A DNA stretch of 64,000 nucleotides from Symmachiella dynata (GTDB lineage Bacteria > Planctomycetota > Planctomycetia > Planctomycetales > Planctomycetaceae), in contig NZ_CP036276.1 in the NCBI RefSeq assembly GCF_007747995.1, positions 1,851,001 through 1,915,000 of the forward strand, written 5' to 3'. How positions within the stretch are numbered: the first letter of the stretch is position 1; each line of letters begins with the position of its first letter. The notes beneath the pieces were generated by a model that worked only from the letters and a program-made list of their open reading frames with translations, was not told the origin of the DNA and made no database searches. A program made the translations under genes and the position numbers. Shown here piece by piece: positions 45,859 to 55,154 of this stretch.

Positions 45859-46851
45859 CTATTCTGCGGATGTTTCAGCAACGGCTGTCTCTGCTTCTTC
45901 CGTCACTTCCGGTGCGGCCGTGGCGGCGACTGCTTCAGCAGCTTCCGCGGCAAGTCGTGCTGCTTCAGCTCGTGCCGCTTCTTGAGCAGCGATTTCGTCT
46001 TTGCGGAACCAAACGCGGTCCAACGATTCAGAGACCAATTCCACAACGCGATTCTTGTTCAGCGTGCGGACGCCGGCAGCAAACGGCTCTGCGGTCATCG
46101 GGCCTTCATAGCCAGTATCGCTGATCGTCTGCAAGAACGTATCGATGTCAATCACACCGGTCGAACCCGGCAAACGACGGACGTTGTCGATTTGTTCGTC
46201 ATTGGGAATATCGGCCGGCGCGTCGTTGACATGAATCGCGACGATTTCTTCAGCTTTAAGCGAGCTGAGGTCGGCCGCTGTTTCGCCCGCCATGTGCCAA
46301 TGCCACGAATCGAGCAGATAACCCACGTTATCACGGGCAATTAGCTCTTTCAGTTGCTTCAAGCCAGCCAAGGAGTGGATGAATTCATGCTTGGCATCTT
46401 TGCGTAATGTGGGGGTTGCCAAGTATTCCAGTCCCAACTGCTGACCGCATTCGCCCACGACATCGGCGATTTGTTGCAGCCGGTTTTTGCTCCACTCGAG
46501 GTTTTCTTCCAGGGGACGCACATTGGAGGTCGGCGGCACGGCGGTCGTCACGCGTGTGAAACCGGTGTCCTGAGCCAATTTGGCCAATTCAGGCAGTTCC
46601 GCCAGATCCCGTTGGAATAGCGCTTCATCCTCGTCTTGCCACCGTGTGGGGAGCACCCAACTTCCGGGGGTGGAGTCGGCCGCTTGAATGATTTGCTGGC
46701 AGTACTTCAAGCCCATGGCGTTGGCCAGGGGGAGCACCAACTCGATTTGGACGTCAATCCCGCCAAATCCGTGCGTAATGGCGGCCTCAACAACCTCGGT
46801 CAAGGTTGCTTTTAAACCGATAGCTCGTGCACTTAGTGATTTGTACATCAT
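45859..46851 (-). CDS. Sugar phosphate isomerase/epimerase-like TIM-barrel protein with Ala/Glu-rich tail
   Basis: 330 residues. Residues 1-280 form a xylose-isomerase-like TIM barrel: GLKATLTEVVEAAITHGFGGIDV at the start, LGLEYLATPTLRKDAKHEF, GYLLDSWHWHMAGE with candidate metal residues, and IVAIHVNDAPADI. The last 50 residues are Ala/Glu/Val/Thr rich (AAQEAARAEAARLAAEAAEAV) and should be a disordered or coiled tail not needed for the barrel. The substrate is unknown. It starts at MMYKS, either of the first two ATGs. Confidence 0.8.
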   Translation of the reverse strand: MMYKSLSARAIGLKATLTEVVEAAITHGFGGIDVQIELVLPLANAMGLKYCQQIIQAADSTPGSWVLPTRWQDEDEALFQRDLAELPELAKLAQDTGFTRVTTAVPPTSNVRPLEENLEWSKNRLQQIADVVGECGQQLGLEYLATPTLRKDAKHEFIHSLAGLKQLKELIARDNVGYLLDSWHWHMAGETAADLSSLKAEEIVAIHVNDAPADIPNDEQIDNVRRLPGSTGVIDIDTFLQTISDTGYEGPMTAEPFAAGVRTLNKNRVVELVSESLDRVWFRKDEIAAQEAARAEAARLAAEAAEAVAATAAPEVTEEAETAVAETSAE

Positions 46852-47211
46852 GTCTCCTCAGTCGCTGACTGCGGCAGTGCCGCCGGTGTGATTTCTGTTT
46901 TTGGGGTCCGTATCATAGAAAAACGGTTCGAAAGTGCAAAGCTACCAGGGGTTTCCGTAGCTGATTGCCGGAGAAAAACCGCGATCGGGGTGAAATTGGC
47001 CCGGTTTCACTCCGTGCCCCGACCGCAGACCCAACTCAAAACCGTTTGGCAGACTTTAACGGTTAGGCTCAAGTTGACGGTTGTGCCGGTTCGATAGAAA
47101 CCTCTGGTGGGGGGATTTTCGATTTTGACAGCAGCATTGTGTACCCAGGTTTTGGGATACCGGTGTCGCTGATTGGTCGGCGTACCCTGTCTCAGAGGCG
47201 GCGAATCTATC
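46852..47211. other. Upstream region of the flagellar cluster
   Basis: 360 bp between the isomerase gene (minus) and flgF (plus), so promoters for both should be here. TTGACG at 47074-47079 with TAGAAA about 15 bases downstream is a weak sigma-70-like candidate; TCAAGTTG and TTCGATAG at the same place only faintly resemble a flagellar sigma-28 site. No gene is seen. Confidence 0.4.
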
Positions 47212-47976
47212 ATGATCAACGGTTTATACCTCTCCGCTCAAGGCGCGCATACGCAACAAATCCGTCTGGATGTGGTTTCCAACAACCTGGCGAACGCGTC
47301 CTCAACAGGCTTCAAACGGGATATGACCGTTTTTGAGTCTCATTTGCCCTTTGATTTCGTCGAGGGCAATCCGAGTGATACTCCCGAGAAATTGGCCAAC
47401 TCGTGGGGCGGGACCACCATTGCTGAGATCAAAACAGACTATTCGCAAAATCCGTTGCAAGCGACCGAGGGAACCTTGGACGTTGCCTTTGCGGGGCCTG
47501 GTTTCTTTAAGGTCGCCACGAAAGCCGGCAAGTTTCTGACGCGTGACGGAGCGCTCACGCTCCAGCAAGACGGCACGCTGGAAACCGCGGGCGGAGCGAA
47601 GGTCCTCAGTGACGAAGGGGGACCCATTACGGTCAATCCCTCGGAAGGGGAAATTTTCATTGGTGCCGAGGGAATCGTCAGTCAGGAAACCGAAGGCGAC
47701 TTAGAAGAAGTCGGCAGGATCGCGCTGGTGGAACCGCGGTCGTATGAGACTTTGAAAAAAGTTGGGGACAACCTGTACAAAAACCTGGGCAGTGAACGAC
47801 CAGCCGGGCCGGAAACTTCGCTGAAGCAAGGCTTCCTCGAAGCATCGGGGGTCAAGCCGGTGAATGAAATGGTGAACTTGATTGAAACCTCGCGGGCCTT
47901 TGAAGCCAATCTGAACATGATCAAATTTCAAGACGAAGCCCTGGGAAACTTGTTGAGTACGGTGCCGAGACTGTAG
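47212..47976 (+). CDS. flgF: Flagellar basal-body rod protein FlgF-like
   Basis: Builds the rod that crosses the periplasm. 254 residues. The rod/hook N-terminal motif is GLYLSAQGAHTQQIRLDVVSNNLANASSTGFK, and the C-terminal one EMVNLIETSRAFEANLNMIKFQDEALGNLL; the middle DVAFAGPGFFKV is typical of FlgF/FlgG. I call it FlgF rather than FlgG because FlgG follows directly and is closer to the FlgG pattern. The ATG used is 39 bases inside the longest frame, where the family start MINGLY begins. First gene of the flagellar run. Confidence 0.88.
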   Translation: MINGLYLSAQGAHTQQIRLDVVSNNLANASSTGFKRDMTVFESHLPFDFVEGNPSDTPEKLANSWGGTTIAEIKTDYSQNPLQATEGTLDVAFAGPGFFKVATKAGKFLTRDGALTLQQDGTLETAGGAKVLSDEGGPITVNPSEGEIFIGAEGIVSQETEGDLEEVGRIALVEPRSYETLKKVGDNLYKNLGSERPAGPETSLKQGFLEASGVKPVNEMVNLIETSRAFEANLNMIKFQDEALGNLLSTVPRL

Positions 47977-48093
47977 CCGGCGACAAACAACCATGAGTGA
48001 CAAGATTTTATTGCGAAATGAGTCAGGAACGGTTCTGCGAAGATCGGTCGCACTGTTCACAGGACTGCTAAATAGATTTGGGGGAACCAAACC

Positions 48094-48897
48094 GTGTTAC
48101 GAGCGTTGAATTCATCGGCGACGGGGATGCAGGCTCAGGCCTTTAACCTCGATGTGATCGCCAACAACTTGGCCAACGCGGATACGACAGCCTTCAAAAG
48201 CTCGCGGGCGAACTTCGAAGACACCTACTACGAGCAAGTCGTCTTACCGGGCCAGCAAAACGGCGTGGGCCAGCGGACTGCTGTCGGACAGGCGGTCGGC
48301 TTGGGAACGCGGATTCAAAGTACGCAGCTCGATTTTAGCCAAGGGGCTTTGCAAGCCACCGAGCGGCCATTGGACTTGGCGATTACGGGGCCGGGATTTT
48401 TTCAGGTCCTGGATCAAAATACAAATCAAATCATGTACACGCGGGCCGGCAACATTACCAAAAACGTGGATGGCCAACTGGTCATGGCATCGTCCGATAT
48501 TGGACGCCCCTTGGATCCATCGATCACGATTCCCCAGGACGCGACCAACATCGCCATTTCATCCGATGGGGTCGTTTCAGTCTTGCAGCCGGGAAACCCC
48601 GACTTGCAACAAGTGGGCCAGCTCCAACTGTCACGGTTCATCAATCCCGAAGGGCTCGTGCAAGTCGGCGATAACCTGTATCAGCAAAGTGCGGCTTCGG
48701 GGACTCCGATCGTTGCCTTCGGGGGACAAGACGGGATGGGGGTTGTTCGTTCGGGCTTCCTCGAAAAATCTAATGTCGAACCGGTGAAACAACTCGTGGG
48801 GTTGATTCGCACGCAGCGCGCGTTCGAGTTGGCCAGTCAGGCAATTCAAGTCGCGGATGAGCAACTCTCGTTAGTCGCGAACTTGCGGCGATTTTAA
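48094..48897 (+). CDS. flgG: Flagellar distal rod protein FlgG
   Basis: 267 residues from a GTG start: MLRALNSSATGMQAQAFNLDVIANNLANADTTAFK at the N-terminus and LVGLIRTQRAFELASQAIQVADEQL at the C-terminus, both typical of FlgG; the middle RPLDLAITGPGFFQV is the FlgG loop. FlgG forms the distal rod where the hook attaches. The stop codon overlaps the ATG of flgA by one base (TAATG). It lies 117 bases after flgF. Confidence 0.94.
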   Translation: MLRALNSSATGMQAQAFNLDVIANNLANADTTAFKSSRANFEDTYYEQVVLPGQQNGVGQRTAVGQAVGLGTRIQSTQLDFSQGALQATERPLDLAITGPGFFQVLDQNTNQIMYTRAGNITKNVDGQLVMASSDIGRPLDPSITIPQDATNIAISSDGVVSVLQPGNPDLQQVGQLQLSRFINPEGLVQVGDNLYQQSAASGTPIVAFGGQDGMGVVRSGFLEKSNVEPVKQLVGLIRTQRAFELASQAIQVADEQLSLVANLRRF

Positions 48898-50015
48898 TGC
48901 AACTTAAACACGCGTCTCATAGGCACAGTCATATGTCCGTTGTGCGTCCCGTAAATTTGGCGATCTTTCTGCTGGGAGTCATGATTTCCCAGTCGACCGC
49001 TGGCGCTGCGCTGATTCATTTAAGATCGCAGTGCACCGCCTCATCGACGGTCGTGCAGTTGGGGGACATTGCAGAGATTCGAGATGCGGATCCCGCAACG
49101 GCGCAGCGTTTGGCAAACGTCACTTTTCAGCCCGCACCTGGTAGCGGGCGAAAAACTCGCGTGCGGGTTGAGGACGTCAAGTCGCGGTTGCAGGCGTTGG
49201 GCGAAAACTTGGCAACGGTACAATTCAGTGGCGCATCCATCGTACAGGTGCATGGGCCGCAACCGGTCCGGTCCGAAGCGGAGCCGCACGTCACCAATCA
49301 TCAACTCAGCCAAGCCGAAAGGCGGGTGACCGGCGCGATTCAACAACACTTGGACAAGCAGGCGACCGGTGCGCAAATCACAGCATTGATGCTGCCGCGC
49401 GATGCAACCACCTTGTCCGACCTACTCAGTACTAACGTGGCCTATTGGGAAATTTCCGGCGGTCAGGCCCCTTGGACCGGTCGGCAAACGATTCAAATTC
49501 ACGCCAGTTCGCCTGATGGAGGACAGGTTTTTGAAGTGGTCGTGGAGTTGTCCCCCAAGCCGCGGGCCTTGGTGTTGCGGCACCCTGTTTCGCAGGGGCA
49601 TGTGCTTGGTCTTCAAGATTTGGCTTGGCTACCCGTGGCGGAATGGCCGCGACAACAGGCGGTTCTGACGGATCCCCGAGCACTTGTCGGCCAACAAGCT
49701 GTGCGGGCATTGCCTGAGGGGCGTCCATTGACGGAACGAGATATCAAACGGTTGCCGCTCATCAAACGCGGCGACACGGTGACGGTTTATTCGCGGTTTG
49801 GAGCGGTCTCAATCAAAACGGTCGCCCGCGCCGTGCAAGAGGGCGCCTATGGCGATCAAATCCCGCTCCGGACGTTGGAAGGCAATACAACGATCTTAGC
49901 CAAGGTGATTGATTTTCATATTGCGGAGATCACACCCGAAATGTCACAGCCGGATCATAACCAAGCTGGGTTGAAGGTGCGTTTCGCACCGGCGGCACGA
50001 TACGGCGGTCAATAG
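48897..50015 (+). CDS. flgA: Flagellar P-ring assembly chaperone FlgA
   Basis: 372 residues, longer than the roughly 220 of enteric FlgA. A signal peptide (about 17-37, LAIFLLGVMISQSTAGAA) is followed by an N-terminal part of unclear fold (40-210) and a C-terminal SAF/FlgA domain (215-360): RALVLRHPVSQGHVLGLQDL, RALPEGRPLTERDIKRLPLIKRGDTVTV and GQIP-like YGDQIPLRT. It would help FlgI polymerise into the P ring in the periplasm. It shares one base with flgG. Confidence 0.88.
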   Translation: MQLKHASHRHSHMSVVRPVNLAIFLLGVMISQSTAGAALIHLRSQCTASSTVVQLGDIAEIRDADPATAQRLANVTFQPAPGSGRKTRVRVEDVKSRLQALGENLATVQFSGASIVQVHGPQPVRSEAEPHVTNHQLSQAERRVTGAIQQHLDKQATGAQITALMLPRDATTLSDLLSTNVAYWEISGGQAPWTGRQTIQIHASSPDGGQVFEVVVELSPKPRALVLRHPVSQGHVLGLQDLAWLPVAEWPRQQAVLTDPRALVGQQAVRALPEGRPLTERDIKRLPLIKRGDTVTVYSRFGAVSIKTVARAVQEGAYGDQIPLRTLEGNTTILAKVIDFHIAEITPEMSQPDHNQAGLKVRFAPAARYGGQ

Positions 50016-50089
50016 CACACAGTATACACAGCGGACGAATCCTGCATATGGATTCGAAGTAACGATCAACAAGCAGGGAGGGCTTGGAG

Positions 50090-50806
50090 ATGCGATGGAT
50101 CATAGGATGTTTATTGGTGTACGGGGCGTTTCCGCTCACGGCGGAGGCGCAGACGACCCCCTTGGCGATGTTGAAGCGGCCCTATGAAAGCGAGCCGGTT
50201 CCGCTATTCGGCATCGAAAACCGACCGCCGCAAATACTCATGCGCAACCACGGTAGAAAAATAGTCGATAGCTCTTGGGTCTTAGCGCCGGCTCCGGTGC
50301 CTGAAGAGATCAAGATTCATGATGTGGTTCTGGTTTTGGTCGACGAACGAGCGGTGCAACAACAGCAGCGGCAATTTCAACGACAAAAGCAAGGCATCTA
50401 TGCCGTGGAATTGGCCGACTGGATTGGCCTCGACAAAAAGGGAAATTTGGTCAACGCGGCCACCAATCAGCCGGCGGTCGAAGTCGAATACGAAAACCGA
50501 TTGCAAGCACGCGGTAATCAAAATGTCTCAGAGTCGTTAACGTACCGCATCGCTGCCAGCGTGACATCGATTCGGCCCAATGGAAATCTGATCATCGGAG
50601 CTCGCAAGTCGATCATTACCAACCACGATGCTTGGGTGTATCACATGACGGGCGAATTGGATCCCAAACACATCGATGGCAAAGACACAATTAAGAGCGA
50701 GTACATCGTCAATCTGCAAATCAACAAACGTTCTACCGGCAAGGTGCGCGACAGTGTCAAGCGGGGTTGGATGATTCGCTTCCTCGATTTCGCCAGCCCG
50801 TTTTAA
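50090..50806 (+). CDS. flgH: Flagellar L-ring protein FlgH
   Basis: 238 residues. Signal peptide 1-20 (IIGCLLVYGAFPLTAEA). The mature part has SSWVLAPAPVPEEIKIHDVVLVLVDE, then a middle Gln-rich helix and the L-ring core NVSESLTYRIAASVTSIRPNGNLIIGARKSIITNHDAWVYHMTGELDPKHID. FlgH normally is a lipoprotein with a lipobox Cys; here no L-x-x-C follows the signal and cleavage at A-E-A by signal peptidase I is expected. GGAGGG lies eight bases before the ATG. Confidence 0.9.
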   Translation: MRWIIGCLLVYGAFPLTAEAQTTPLAMLKRPYESEPVPLFGIENRPPQILMRNHGRKIVDSSWVLAPAPVPEEIKIHDVVLVLVDERAVQQQQRQFQRQKQGIYAVELADWIGLDKKGNLVNAATNQPAVEVEYENRLQARGNQNVSESLTYRIAASVTSIRPNGNLIIGARKSIITNHDAWVYHMTGELDPKHIDGKDTIKSEYIVNLQINKRSTGKVRDSVKRGWMIRFLDFASPF

Positions 50807-50854
50807 TGCCGACAATGCCCAAGACTTCCTGCAACTGAGACGATTGATTTCAAA

Positions 50855-52060
50855 ATGTTTCAGACGTTATCGCATCGCAAACTCGGAATTTCGAACATGA
50901 ACACGCTCTTACGATTTGCCGGACTGCTCAGCCTGACGGCGTTGATCGTCTCGGCCCCGTTGTCGAGCGTCAGCGGAGCCGTACGTGTGCGTGACATTTG
51001 CACGATTTTGGGTCAAGAGGAGACACAACTGACCGGGCTGGGGATGGTCACCGGTTTGGAAGGCACGGGAGACAGCAAGTTCGGTCCCACGTACAAAGCC
51101 CTCCGCACGATGCTGGGCAGCCTCAATGATCGGGATCCGCGGAAAAATGCAATCGACATCAAAGGCTTGCTGGGTAGCAAAAACGTGGCCTTGGTGATTG
51201 TCTCAGCGACTGTTCCCGCGCGGGGCGTCAAACGGGGACAAAAAATCGATTGCATGGTGACGGCGGTCGGATCCGCTAAAAGCTTGCGGGGAGGCCAACT
51301 GGTGATGACCCCGTTGAGCGATGTCCGCAACGAATACACCATGGCGGTCGCCGCAGGGGCCGTTCGCATCCATGGCGAAGAATCCAAAACCAAAGGCAGC
51401 ATCTCGTTTGGCGTGGAAATCAAACAGAACTTTACAGCGGACGTCATTTATGACATCGGCGACGGTGGACAGCGGCGACCGGGGTTTTACCTGCTGTTAG
51501 ATCCTTCACGGGCCGGTTTTCAGTTAGCCAGCGTGGTGGCCGATTCGGTGAATGAAGATACCAAACAAGAAGCGGCAAGTTTCGGCCGTCGGGATATTGC
51601 TGATTTCGAATTGCAACAACGTTTGGCGCGTGTCCGTGACGCAGGCACGATCGCCGTTGCGATTCCACCCTCGTATCGCGACGACCCGGAAGCCTTTATC
51701 GCCATCGTGTTGGATGTGCGGATCGAGTCAGCGACGACCGAAGCCCGCGTGATCGTCAACAAATCGACCAACACGGTGGTCATCTCCGGCGAGGTGGAAT
51801 TGAGCCCCGTGATTGTGACCCACAAAGGACTGAAAATCGAAGTCACCGAGGACGACGTGGCCCGCATCGATGCCTTTGTGGCGCTGGTCGATGATCAACC
51901 GGGGCAAAACGGCGTCGCCATCGCTTCGCAAGACAAAAAACTAGCACAACTGCTCGGGGCCATGGAACAACTCAAACTCCCCGCAGCGGACATCATCGAC
52001 GTCATACTCAGCTTGGAAAAATCGGGCCGTCTGCACGCTCGAGTGATTGTTGTCGAATAA
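50855..52060 (+). CDS. flgI: Flagellar P-ring protein FlgI
   Basis: 401 residues with a signal peptide. FlgI marks are VRVRDICTILGQEETQLTGLGMVTGLEGTGDS, GLLGSKNVALVIVSATVPARGVKRGQKIDCMVTAVGSAKSL and the C-terminal KLAQLLGAMEQLKLPAADIIDVILSLEKSGRLHARVIV. It forms the P ring in the peptidoglycan layer. An ATG 42 bases downstream (MNTLLRFAG) gives a cleaner signal peptide and is a good alternative start. It lies 48 bases after flgH. Confidence 0.93.
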   Translation: MFQTLSHRKLGISNMNTLLRFAGLLSLTALIVSAPLSSVSGAVRVRDICTILGQEETQLTGLGMVTGLEGTGDSKFGPTYKALRTMLGSLNDRDPRKNAIDIKGLLGSKNVALVIVSATVPARGVKRGQKIDCMVTAVGSAKSLRGGQLVMTPLSDVRNEYTMAVAAGAVRIHGEESKTKGSISFGVEIKQNFTADVIYDIGDGGQRRPGFYLLLDPSRAGFQLASVVADSVNEDTKQEAASFGRRDIADFELQQRLARVRDAGTIAVAIPPSYRDDPEAFIAIVLDVRIESATTEARVIVNKSTNTVVISGEVELSPVIVTHKGLKIEVTEDDVARIDAFVALVDDQPGQNGVAIASQDKKLAQLLGAMEQLKLPAADIIDVILSLEKSGRLHARVIVVE

Positions 52061-52128
52061 GCCTCGCGGGACTTCCCGGCCATTTACAAAACAAAAAACA
52101 AGTACGTCGTTCCCGAAAGAATTCACTC

Positions 52129-52506
52129 ATGATTTCGCCTATTTCTTCCGGCATCTCCAACAACATTGCCGCCTCGACGCAACTGCAGCAAACACAGCAG
52201 GCGGTGCCGGACGAGAAAGCATTGGAAGAGAAGCAGGCGTTTCAAAAATTCGCTGCGGGGACCTTTTATCAAACGATGATCAAATCGCTCAGAAGCACCG
52301 AACGCGAAACCAAATACTTCAACGGCGGGCGAGCGGAGAAGATTTTTCAAGGCGAGTTCGACCAGCGGATTGCTTCGTCGATGGCCGAGGAACATGGCAG
52401 TCCCTTTGCCGGACCGTTGTTCGATCAATACTCCGCTATCCGGAACCGCGAGTCGATGTTAGCGGCGGCTGCTCAAACCACCAGCACTAGCGGAGCCAAC
52501 CTATGA
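52129..52506 (+). CDS. flgJ: Rod-binding protein FlgJ, N-terminal domain only
   Basis: 125 residues, matching the rod-binding domain of FlgJ (QAFQKFAAGTFYQTMIKSLRST and GRAEKIFQGEFDQRIASSMAEE, then SPFAGPLFDQY). The muramidase domain of enteric FlgJ is absent, as is usual in bacteria that use a separate peptidoglycan hydrolase for rod assembly. Its stop overlaps the start of the next gene by four bases (ATGA). Confidence 0.85.
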   Translation: MISPISSGISNNIAASTQLQQTQQAVPDEKALEEKQAFQKFAAGTFYQTMIKSLRSTERETKYFNGGRAEKIFQGEFDQRIASSMAEEHGSPFAGPLFDQYSAIRNRESMLAAAAQTTSTSGANL

Positions 52507-52991
52507 ACAACCGATTACTCGAAGCGACCACGCTGTTTATGACACAGTTGGAAGTCGTCCAGGGCGAGCTGTCTGCCTTGATGGCCGAAAAACGGACGGC
52601 CATGACGCAGATCCAGGGCCACGATCTCGCCCGTATCTCGGCCGATGAAAGTGTGTTGATTACCCGGTTGCAAAAACTGCTGCGCGAACGGAATCGGATT
52701 TTAGAGTTCGCGCAAGAGCGAAATTTACCATCGCAGTCGTTGCTGCACTTGGTCAAAGCCATCGGGCTGGAGACGCGCGACGAGTTGATCGCACGGATCG
52801 AACAGGCGCAACACACAGCAGCGCAGTTACGGCACGAAAGTTGGGTGCATTGGATCATTTCGCATCGCTCATTCAATCATTACACAGAACTGATCGACTT
52901 GATCGCTCATTGCGGACAACCTTCACCCACGTACCACGAAGGGGATGATCAGTCCCACACAGGCGGCGCATTACTCGATGCTTCGATATAA
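52503..52991 (+). CDS. flgN: Flagellar chaperone FlgN-like
   Basis: 162 residues, helical throughout (LLEATTLFMTQLEVVQGELSALMAEKR, LARISADESVLITRLQKLLRERNRILEFA). The pattern and its position just before flgK fit the FlgN chaperone, which keeps hook-associated proteins unfolded before export. Sequence similarity among FlgN proteins is weak, so context carries much of this call. It overlaps flgJ by four bases. Confidence 0.75.
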   Translation: MNNRLLEATTLFMTQLEVVQGELSALMAEKRTAMTQIQGHDLARISADESVLITRLQKLLRERNRILEFAQERNLPSQSLLHLVKAIGLETRDELIARIEQAQHTAAQLRHESWVHWIISHRSFNHYTELIDLIAHCGQPSPTYHEGDDQSHTGGALLDASI

Positions 52992-53076
52992 ATCTGGATG
53001 AATCTGTGGCGAATCGTCGGGTCTCGGCTGTGCCGGGTGGCGGTTTCACTTTACCAACGATAATGGAATCCCTTCC

Positions 53077-54777
53077 ATGGGACTGAATTCAGCATTAGCA
53101 ATTGCAGGCCGTTCGCTGGAGGTGTTCACCACCGGCATCGAAGTCGCCGGCAACAATATCTCCAACGCCAATACGCCCGGTTATATCCGTGAGCGGTTGT
53201 ATCTCAATCCGAGCCAAGGGACCAAACAAGGAGCCCTGGTCGTCGGCGGCGGTGTGCTGGTTGACGGCATCCGGCAGGAGATCGACAAGTATTTGGAAAC
53301 CCGCATTCACGCGTCTTCTTCTGATTTTTATGGCTCGCAACAACGGGAAGACATCTACAAGCAATTGGAAGCGACCGTTAATGAACTCAGCGACGGCGAT
53401 CTCTCCACGGGCCTGAATGAATTTTTGGGAAAAATTCAGGACTTTGCTAATCAACCCGAGGTCAGCGCCGTGGCCCAGCTCGCGGTTCAGCAGGGGGTAG
53501 AATTCGCGCGGGAAATCTCCGAAATGCGGGCGCGGATTAACGACCAACGCTCGAGCCTGGGCGTCAAAGTGACCGACTTGGTGAACGAAGCCAACGTGCT
53601 GATTGATCGCATTGGGGAGCTGAACAGGAAAATCACCGAGACCGAAGCAGGCGGATTGCTTCACAGCGATGCGGGGGGATTGCGGACCGAGCGGTACAAC
53701 GCAATGAACCGTCTGGCCGAAATTGTCCCGATTCGTGCAGTGGAACGCGAAACGGGTTACTTCGATATTTTCGTTGGCCCCGACCATTTGGTTTTGCAGG
53801 GAGAAGTGCAGCATCTAGAGACCGAAGTGAGCGTCGACCGCGAGGCCCAAGTGCTGAACGTCAAGGTCGAGGGGTCCATTTCCAATCTTCCCGGAACCTC
53901 GGGCGAATTGAATGGCGTGATCGACGGCCGGGATCAAATCCTGGGCGGCTTTATCGACGAGCTCGATACGTATACGCAAAATATTATCTTCGAATTCAAC
54001 AAGATCCACGCTTCGGGGCAGGGGACCGAAGGATTCGATACGGTCACCGGGACCTATAGTGTGGAGGACACTGCTGCCAGTTTGGATGATGCTGGTTTGA
54101 CCTTTGCACCCGAACATGGCAGTTTCGAGGTGATCATTGAAAACAAGCTCACCGGTGCCCGTGAAACAACAACCATTCAGATCGACCTCGACGGTATCAA
54201 CCCCGGGCCGAATACCTCGTTAGACAGCCTGCGCGCTGATTTGGATGCCATTTCGAATGTGACTGCGACACTCACGCCGGACCGGCGCTTGGAACTTTCG
54301 GCAGGAGAGAACTACGAGATTTATTTCGCCAACGACGATTCGGGTACGCTGGCTGCATTGGGCATCAATACTTTTTTCACCGGATCCGGCTCGTCCGACA
54401 TCGGTGTCAACCAAACGGTCCTAAATGACACGTCCAAGTTCGCGGTGACCCAAGGAGGCGGTTCGGGCGATGGAAGCAATGCACTGAAGTTAGCGAAGTT
54501 CATTGAGAATCCGGTCGAGGGGTTGGGGGGCGTGAATCTCAACGACTATTACGATGGGATGATTTCGGAATTGGCCCAAAACTCCGCTTCTGAAACGGCG
54601 GTCCGCCAAGGCTTTGAGTCCTTTCGAAATTCCTTGCTGACGCAAAAGCAGCAGTTTTCCGGCGTCAGTCTCGACGAAGAGGCGATCAAGGTCATGGAGT
54701 TGCAACGGTCTTACCAAATGGCAGCGCGGTTCATCGGCGTCATCGATGAATTGTTATCCACGCTGGTTTCGTTATGA
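53077..54777 (+). CDS. flgK: Flagellar hook-associated protein 1 FlgK
   Basis: 566 residues. The N-terminal hook-type motif is SALAIAGRSLEVFTTGIEVAGNNISNANTPGYIRE and the C-terminal one SLDEEAIKVMELQRSYQMAARFIGVIDELLSTL. A coiled-coil part (about 100-195) and a variable central domain (200-480) lie between. FlgK joins hook and filament. It is the clear FlgK-type by the longer N-terminal GNNISNANTPGY element and its place next to flgL. Confidence 0.94.
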   Translation: MGLNSALAIAGRSLEVFTTGIEVAGNNISNANTPGYIRERLYLNPSQGTKQGALVVGGGVLVDGIRQEIDKYLETRIHASSSDFYGSQQREDIYKQLEATVNELSDGDLSTGLNEFLGKIQDFANQPEVSAVAQLAVQQGVEFAREISEMRARINDQRSSLGVKVTDLVNEANVLIDRIGELNRKITETEAGGLLHSDAGGLRTERYNAMNRLAEIVPIRAVERETGYFDIFVGPDHLVLQGEVQHLETEVSVDREAQVLNVKVEGSISNLPGTSGELNGVIDGRDQILGGFIDELDTYTQNIIFEFNKIHASGQGTEGFDTVTGTYSVEDTAASLDDAGLTFAPEHGSFEVIIENKLTGARETTTIQIDLDGINPGPNTSLDSLRADLDAISNVTATLTPDRRLELSAGENYEIYFANDDSGTLAALGINTFFTGSGSSDIGVNQTVLNDTSKFAVTQGGGSGDGSNALKLAKFIENPVEGLGGVNLNDYYDGMISELAQNSASETAVRQGFESFRNSLLTQKQQFSGVSLDEEAIKVMELQRSYQMAARFIGVIDELLSTLVSL

Positions 54778-55154
54778 GATATGGGCCGTTATGAGACACG
54801 GGCCGGAAAAGGGGGCCACTGGCGGCTTGTCCGCCAGAGCGGAATCACGAGATCCACAAGACACTGCTGGACCAGCCAGCCAGCAGAGGCACCCCACTCA
54901 CCAGTGAGGTCTTGTTTTCATCGGGCTGTTCGCTTGCACGTTCCCGTTCGACCTGGGGGTGAAGTCTGGTATCCGCCCTTTTCCTATTTGAGACGCGTTA
55001 AACCGGGTGGTGTTGTCAAGATCTGCCGGTCCTGCCGGTTTTTCCCCAGCTTCCGCTGCAATGCGACGATACCGATGACACGGCGTTTTCGATTGTGCGC
55101 ATCGACGATGCACGGAAACGCAGACGGAATCTGCTTACCCATACGGTAACGACG
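54778..55154. other. Region between flgK and flgL with a twin-hairpin element
   Basis: 377 bp. Besides the element at 54811-54895 it holds CCGGTCCTGCCGG-type repeats near 55022-55040. An open frame from 55095 leads into flgL but its first 20 codons look non-coding. The gap suggests a separate promoter for flgL, but none is clear. Confidence 0.5.
54811..54895. repeat. Twin-hairpin element, short variant
   Basis: Left hairpin CACTGGCGG, loop CTTGT, CCGCCAGAG; right hairpin CACTGCTGG, loop ACCAG, CCAGCCAGCAGAG with a 4-base insertion, then GGCACCCC. About 85 bp, shorter than the 106-bp copies. Confidence 0.78.

Noticed and set aside
46852-47211. Sigma-54 promoter upstream of flgF (TTGGCA at about 47045)
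   Set aside because: The required GC-containing -12 partner (TTGC) is not at the right distance.
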